6,118 bases of DNA from Labilithrix luteola (lineage in GTDB: Bacteria > Myxococcota_A > Polyangia > Polyangiales > Polyangiaceae): contig JAMFST010000552.1 of assembly GCA_026225435.1 (NCBI GenBank), positions 1 through 6,118 on the forward strand, in the 5' to 3' direction. The notes beneath the pieces are model-generated. The model was given only the letters and a program-made list of their open reading frames with translations. It did not search any database and was not told the origin of the DNA. Below are positions 1-3,521 of this stretch, piece by piece (the stretch's first letter is position 1; the number at the start of each line of letters is the position of its first letter). The position numbers and the translations under genes were made by a program.

Positions 1-113
1 CCGGGTGAGGAGCAGGCGGCCGCGCCGGTCAGCGCGGCGAGACCGGCGCCCGCGACGGAAAAAGAGAGATGACGAAACGAGGGGAGACGCGAGAGGCGAG
101 GGAGGTGCGACAA
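1..113 (-). CDS. N-terminus of a lipoprotein, probably another sedolisin-type protease paralog (cut by left edge)
   Basis: Only the first 37 codons are in the window. The reading frame opens after a TGA at 153-155, and the only usable start is TTG at 113-111, which aligns exactly with the GTG start of the broken gene at 472. The peptide has a basic N-terminal stretch (MSHLPRLSRLPSFRH), a hydrophobic core and a probable lipobox ending at Cys34 in VAGAGLAALTGAAACSSPG. The -3 position is Ala rather than Leu, so the lipobox is acceptable but not ideal. The same 19 residues occur in the neighbouring remnant, and the sedolisin precursor at 516-3398 also has its lipobox Cys at position 34, followed by TSPG. 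I infer that this is a further tandem protease paralog continuing to the left, but no catalytic part is visible, so any lipoprotein sharing this export signal would also fit. No strong Shine-Dalgarno sequence precedes the TTG. Confidence 0.6.
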   Translation of the reverse strand, partial: MSHLPRLSRLPSFRHLSFSVAGAGLAALTGAAACSSP

Positions 114-152
114 ATGAGTGCCGCGAATGTAGACCTCGCCTCGCGAGCGGAC
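114..152 (-). other. 39-base spacer between tandem units
   Basis: This spacer lies between the stop of the broken gene (153-155) and the TTG start at 113. Read on the minus strand it aligns without gaps to the spacer at 473-515 over its start-proximal part: both contain TACATT, then G or C, then GCGGCAC, ending six to seven bases before the start codon. TACATT matches the sigma-70 -10 consensus at four of six positions but has no recognisable -35 partner. No hairpin terminator is seen, so readthrough from the upstream units is likely. Confidence 0.4.
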
Positions 153-472
153 TCAGCTATTTCGCTTGCGACCCCGAACCAGCGCGACACCCAGTCCGAC
201 GAGCGCCAGCAGCGAGCCGCTCCCCGGTCCAGAGTCGCTGCGGCCGTTCCCCGCGACCGCGCAGCCGCCCGAGTCGTCGCTGCCGCTGCTCTTGCCCGCG
301 TCGTGTCCGGCGTCGTGGACGCTCGCGTCGGGCGGGTCGATGACGCCGGCGTCGACGACGACGAGCCTCCTGGCGAGGAGCAGGCCGCCGCGCCGGTCAG
401 CGCGGCCAGACCGGCGCCGGCGACGGGGAGGGTGAGACGGCGAAGGACGCGGTGAAGCTGGGGGCGCGGCAC
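153..472 (-). pseudogene. Collapsed sedolisin-type paralog: signal peptide joined out of frame to C-terminal anchor
   Basis: The frame from GTG at 472-470 gives a lipoprotein signal peptide (MPRPQLHRVLRRLTLPVAG..., lipobox Cys31 in LTGAAACSSPGG), nearly identical to the left-edge gene. From about base 358 downwards a different frame encodes VVVDAGVIDPPDASVHDAG, then GKSSGSDDSGGCAV, a hydrophobic segment (SLLALVGLGVALV) and RGRKRNS, ending at TGA 155-153. That part matches the last 65 residues of the protease at 516-3398 nearly residue for residue. Start to stop is 317 bases, so the two halves are out of register by one inserted base. The whole catalytic and Ig-like portion is missing. The two frames meet in a TCG-repeat tract near 351-367, a plausible deletion junction. 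I therefore call it a deletion remnant. If the frameshift is an assembly or read error, it would encode an intact protein of about 105 residues: a lipidated, C-terminally anchored peptide with no enzyme domain. Confidence 0.7.
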
Positions 473-717
473 GACGGTGCCGCCAATGTACCGTCCGCCC
501 TCCCAGCGAGCTCAGCTATTTCTTGGTTCGTCGGCGGACGAGCGCGACGCCCAGCCCGACGAGCGCGAGGAGCGAGCCGCTCCCCCGTCCGGAGTCGCTG
601 CGACCGTTTCCGACGACCGCGCAGCCGCCCGAGTCGTCGCTGCCGCTGCTCTTGCCTGCGTCGCTGCCGGACGCGTGCACACTCGCGTCGGGCGTCTCGC
701 TGACCCCCGCGTCGACG
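369..717. repeat. Direct repeat, copy B
   Basis: This is the partner of the copy at 1-357. It covers the signal-peptide region of the broken gene (about 369-472), the 43-base spacer, and the C-terminal stalk and anchor of the complete protease (516-717). The best conserved stretch codes for the Gly-Cys/hydrophobic/Arg tail. Similarity fades beyond about 717, where the protease continues into its Ig-like domains and the remnant has nothing corresponding. Confidence 0.85.
473..515 (-). other. 43-base spacer between protease and remnant
   Basis: This short spacer lies between the protease stop (TAG, 518-516) and the remnant's GTG start at 472. It contains GGGAGG about 26 bases before the start, too far for an ordinary ribosome binding site, then TACATT and GGCGGCACCGTC directly before GTG. 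GGCGG is the only, weak, Shine-Dalgarno candidate at normal distance. No terminator hairpin is seen, which fits co-transcription of the tandem units. A TGA at 514-512, in another frame, corresponds to the remnant's own stop, showing that the two gene ends are homologous and offset by a single-base indel. Confidence 0.4.
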
Positions 718-3398
718 GTGACCGTGGGCGCCGTCGGGGTGACCGGCACGGCCGGGTTGCCCGGTCCACCCGGCGGCCCCGCATCGAAGGTCGGGAATGT
801 GCCCGCGTCGACCCCGAGCCCGGCGACGGTGACCGTGGCCAGCGTCTCCTCGCCCAGGGTGTCGACGGCGATCAGGTGCACCGTGCCGGCGAGCGGGCCG
901 GCCTGGAAGAAGCCGGTGACCTCGTCCTCGGACTCGACCTGCGAGCAGGTGGCCATCTCCGTGGTCTGGTCCACCACGCAGGTGGGATCCGGCGCCTCCA
1001 CGAACCACAGCACCGGCGGCGCGCCGCCCGTCGCCTTGAACGTGGTCTGCTCGTTGGGGTGCAGGGTCGTCGTCACCGGCGAGATCGCCAGGTTCGCGCC
1101 GGTGACGGTGATGGCCGTCTGCCCCGACACGGACGCGAGGTGCGTGGCGTCGCCGCTGTACTGCGCCACCACGTACGCCTTGCCGAAGAGGCCGGGCGGG
1201 ATGCGCGTGCTCAGTGTCACGTCGGCGCCCGTCGCGGTGCCGGTGACCGTGGCCGTGCCGAGGGTCCAGCTCTCGTCGAAGCCGCCGTCGGCCCCGGCGT
1301 ACACCGCGCCCGCGGAGCCGGAGTACGTCTGGAAGTTGAAGGAGACGGTGCCGGTGAGGGCCGCGGTGGTCACCGTGCCCGCCGACGACACGTGCGCGCT
1401 CAGCGTGATGGGTGTGTCGACCGCGGTGCTCGTCGTCGAGGCGGCCACGGTGGTGGTCGTGTTGGCTTGCACCGACCAGGCGGCGACGAGCTTGGCCGCG
1501 TCCACCGATCCGAGGCCGGTGGCGCGATCGTAGCCGACGGCGGCAGCATATCCGCCGTAGGTGCCGCCGACCGGGCAGTCCGGATAGTCGGTCGGATCGC
1601 TCACCAGACACGGGGCGTCGTTGGTCCCGGTGACGATGTCGTGGAAGGCCTCCGGGTTGCTCTTGAAGAGCGCGTACAGCTGCGGGTTCACGTCACCGAG
1701 GCCGAGCGGGCCGCCGTTGGTGGCCACGGCCTGGGTGACCAGCGCGAGGATGCCAGCGAACGAGGGCGTGGCCGCGGACGTCCCGCCCACCGGCGTCGGG
1801 TCGCCGTCCTCCACCGTGTAGTACGGCACGTTCTCCGGCGAGGCAGTGAGCGACACGTCGGGCACGTCGCGCGCGCCGTCCGCCGGGGTCATGCCCACCT
1901 GGTAGAACGGCTTGGGGAAGATGCTGCTCGGGCCGCCCGTGCCGCCGCCGCCGCTGGTCTTCTGGTTGGTGGTGAGGTCGTTCCACACCGCCTCGAGGCT
2001 GACGCCGTTGCTGATCGGGTACTGCTGCGCGACGGGGCCGACGAAGAAGGGCGAGGCCTGCGCGGCGGCGAAGAACTCGGTGCCGCCGACGCCGGTGACG
2101 CCCGGGTCGGACGCCGGCGGGCCGACGGACAGGCCGCCGATCCCGAAGCCGATGCAGCCGGCCGCGCCGTCGTCGCCCGAGGCGGCGAGGTAGGTGATGC
2201 CTTCGAGGTTGGCGACCGAAGCGGTCTCGCCGGAGAGATCGGCGTCGGTGCCGGCGGCGAGATCGCAGCCGCCGTAGCTCTCGCTGAGGATCTGCGCGCC
2301 GCCGGTGCCGGTCCCCGGGACCAGCATCGTGCCCTGGTCGAGGATGTAGGCGACGGCGTCGTCGACGCTGTAGTTGTCGGTGTCCGAGCCGGTGTAGACG
2401 AAGACGATGTTCGCGCCCGGCGCGACGGACGAGGCCCACTCGAGATCGAGATCCGTCTCGCCGATGTCGTCATCGCTGTTCTGCGCCGAGTCGCCGGTGC
2501 CGGGGACGAGCACGTCGGTGATGTTGTCGGTGAGGTTGCGGTCGGGGAACGTCTGCAGGTACTTGGTGATGTCGCTGTGCGGATAGGCGGTCTGCCCGAC
2601 GACGGCGATGGTCACGCCGGTGCCGTCGTTGCCGGAGTCGAGGAGCGACTGGGTATCGTAGAGCGTCGCGAAGTCGCCCGGCCCGAGCGCGGTGGTGTTC
2701 TTCACGTCGTACTCGGGGCGCAGACTGTACGGCGCGCGGCGCCTCCGGCTGACCTTGTGGAAGTCGTGCAGACCGTGGATTCCGAGGACCGAGCTCTCGA
2801 GCTCCTGGGGGATGGCCGGCGCGGTCGCCAGCGCGAAGTGCGTCTTTCCGCCGACCAGGTAGTCGTGCATCTCGGCGTGGAAGGTGCGCTCGACCTGGGC
2901 GCGCGTGCCCTGGAAGGAGACGCGGTTGGCGAGCCGGTTGGGGCTGTCGACGGAGAGCCCCTGCGAGGCGAGGAACGAGCTGACGGCGGAGAGCGTGGCC
3001 CGGCTGGCACCGAAGCGCGCAGCGTAGTCGTCCGGGGTGAGCCACTTGTGGAAGCTCGGGGAGCGTGGATCCTGGACGGCGCGGAGGAGCGCGTCGCGGT
3101 CGGCCTGCTGCGCGGGGGTAAGCTTGAGGACGATCGAGCCGGCGGCCTTCTTCGTCGGATCGGCGACGCCGGTGTCGAGCTCCGCCTTCGCGAGCGGGTG
3201 CAGGTTGCGGGTGAGGCGGACGTAGCCAGACGGCAGGGTCAGCGAGCTGGCGACGGTGGAACGGTTCGTCGATGAGCTCGTGCTGCCGGGCGACGTGCAG
3301 GCGGCGATCGTGCCGAGCGAGCACACGGCCAGGCCGCTGATCCAACGTTTGGGGTGGGCGCGAAGGGAGGAGAGGAAGGATCCGTCGGTTCGAGGCAC
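516..3398 (-). CDS. Sedolisin-family (S53) protease precursor with lipobox, Ig-like domains and GC_trans_RRR anchor
   Basis: This is a 960-residue exported endopeptidase precursor of the sedolisin/kumamolisin family, serine-carboxyl peptidases generally most active at acid pH. Residues 1-34 form a lipoprotein signal (ISGLAVCSLGTIAAC, lipid Cys34). Residues about 52-215 are the activation prodomain (YVRL...SPSFHKWLTPDDYAARFG...VLGIHGL), followed by a likely processing site at R218-R221. The catalytic domain spans about 235-641. E314 and D318 lie in GETDLDLEW, the oxyanion Asp409 in ASGDDG, and nucleophile Ser541 in GGTSAATP. Calcium-site residues include D587 (FHDIV) and D624 (GYDRATGLG). All key residues are present, so the enzyme should be active. 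Residues 644-766 resemble a Big_3-type Ig-like domain (AQYSGDATHLASVS), and 767-859 a second Ig-like unit. A DAG/Ser/Pro-rich stalk (863-925) leads to Gly-Cys926, a hydrophobic segment (943-954) and RRRTKK. The start is GTG at 3398, supported by AAAGG seven bases upstream and the signal peptide. The natural substrate is unknown. Confidence 0.95.
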   Translation of the reverse strand: MPRTDGSFLSSLRAHPKRWISGLAVCSLGTIAACTSPGSTSSSTNRSTVASSLTLPSGYVRLTRNLHPLAKAELDTGVADPTKKAAGSIVLKLTPAQQADRDALLRAVQDPRSPSFHKWLTPDDYAARFGASRATLSAVSSFLASQGLSVDSPNRLANRVSFQGTRAQVERTFHAEMHDYLVGGKTHFALATAPAIPQELESSVLGIHGLHDFHKVSRRRRAPYSLRPEYDVKNTTALGPGDFATLYDTQSLLDSGNDGTGVTIAVVGQTAYPHSDITKYLQTFPDRNLTDNITDVLVPGTGDSAQNSDDDIGETDLDLEWASSVAPGANIVFVYTGSDTDNYSVDDAVAYILDQGTMLVPGTGTGGAQILSESYGGCDLAAGTDADLSGETASVANLEGITYLAASGDDGAAGCIGFGIGGLSVGPPASDPGVTGVGGTEFFAAAQASPFFVGPVAQQYPISNGVSLEAVWNDLTTNQKTSGGGGTGGPSSIFPKPFYQVGMTPADGARDVPDVSLTASPENVPYYTVEDGDPTPVGGTSAATPSFAGILALVTQAVATNGGPLGLGDVNPQLYALFKSNPEAFHDIVTGTNDAPCLVSDPTDYPDCPVGGTYGGYAAAVGYDRATGLGSVDAAKLVAAWSVQANTTTTVAASTTSTAVDTPITLSAHVSSAGTVTTAALTGTVSFNFQTYSGSAGAVYAGADGGFDESWTLGTATVTGTATGADVTLSTRIPPGLFGKAYVVAQYSGDATHLASVSGQTAITVTGANLAISPVTTTLHPNEQTTFKATGGAPPVLWFVEAPDPTCVVDQTTEMATCSQVESEDEVTGFFQAGPLAGTVHLIAVDTLGEETLATVTVAGLGVDAGTFPTFDAGPPGGPGNPAVPVTPTAPTVTVDAGVSETPDASVHASGSDAGKSSGSDDSGGCAVVGNGRSDSGRGSGSLLALVGLGVALVRRRTKK

Positions 3399-3405
3399 GA
3401 CTCTA

Positions 3406-3410
3406 CCTTT
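3406..3410 (-). promoter_or_regulatory. Ribosome binding site of the protease gene
   Basis: On the minus strand AAAGG is followed by seven bases (TAGAGTC) and then the GTG start at 3398. The match and spacing are good for a Shine-Dalgarno sequence, and this settles the choice of the non-ATG start. No in-frame ATG or GTG nearer the signal peptide has comparable support. Confidence 0.65.
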
Positions 3411-3461
3411 ACACGACAGCCGCTAGCGCTGCCCGGTCGAACACGGTTGCGGAGTGTTGCC

Positions 3462-3471
3462 CGCACGTGCG
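3462..3471. repeat. 10-base perfect palindrome CGCACGTGCG
   Basis: The palindrome lies near the middle of the divergent intergenic region and overlaps the first of two 10-base direct repeats at 3465-3474 and 3475-3484. The helical-turn spacing of the repeats would suit a dimeric repressor or activator, but no regulator gene is visible nearby and the assignment as an operator is speculative. Confidence 0.25.
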
Positions 3472-3521
3472 CAGACGTGTGCCGCGGGAGGTCAAAACCG
3501 AATAGAGTGCGCGCCCCTCCC

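Larger units (their letters stand above)
1..357. repeat. Direct repeat, copy A (gene start + spacer + anchor-coding gene end)
   Basis: Bases 1-357 align along their length with 369-717. The offset is 368 bases at the left end, 359 across the spacer and 360 in the anchor-coding part. The differences are a 9-base length change in the signal peptide and one single-base indel near the stop codon. By eye, 181-240 against 541-600 shows 6 mismatches in 60 and 241-300 against 601-660 shows 5 in 60. Because each copy spans the end of one gene and the start of the next, it reflects duplication of whole genes rather than a simple satellite. Confidence 0.85.
3399..3521. promoter_or_regulatory. Divergent intergenic region between protease and ileS
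   Basis: These 123 bases separate two genes transcribed away from each other, so both promoters, or their ends, should lie here or in the adjacent coding starts. I find no convincing -35/-10 pair for either direction. Visible elements are a perfect 8-base palindrome CGCTAGCG (3421-3428), a perfect 10-base palindrome CGCACGTGCG (3462-3471) and two adjacent 10-base direct repeats, ACGTGCGCAG and ACGTGTGCCG (3465-3484, 8 of 10 matching). These could bind a regulator, but in such GC-rich DNA short palindromes also arise by chance. GGGAGG at 3486-3491 lies 30 bases before the ileS ATG. The region is too short for a T-box leader, and none is visible. Confidence 0.5.

Noticed and set aside
69..455. 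Plus-strand open frames across the left region
   Set aside because: The low-complexity Ala/Arg translations match no family, while the minus strand shows paired signal peptide and anchor sequences repeated in the neighbouring genes.
1..717. CRISPR array or mobile element at the repeat
   Set aside because: There are only two long diverged copies, no short regular repeats with spacers, no terminal inverted repeats and no transposase; the repeats follow gene boundaries.
397..1611. Minus-strand open frame of 404 codons overlapping the protease C-terminus
   Set aside because: The protease frame has domains and a recognisable tail; this alternative frame is dominated by Arg, Gly and His and has no supporting start signal.
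477..3275. Plus-strand open frame of 932 codons
   Set aside because: It lies wholly opposite the protease, is Arg/Gly/Val-rich with no recognisable domain, and arises from third-position GC bias on the coding strand.
3399..3521. T-box or other riboswitch leader for ileS
   Set aside because: The gap is only 123 bases and contains no T-box sequence or specifier stem-loop that I can recognise.
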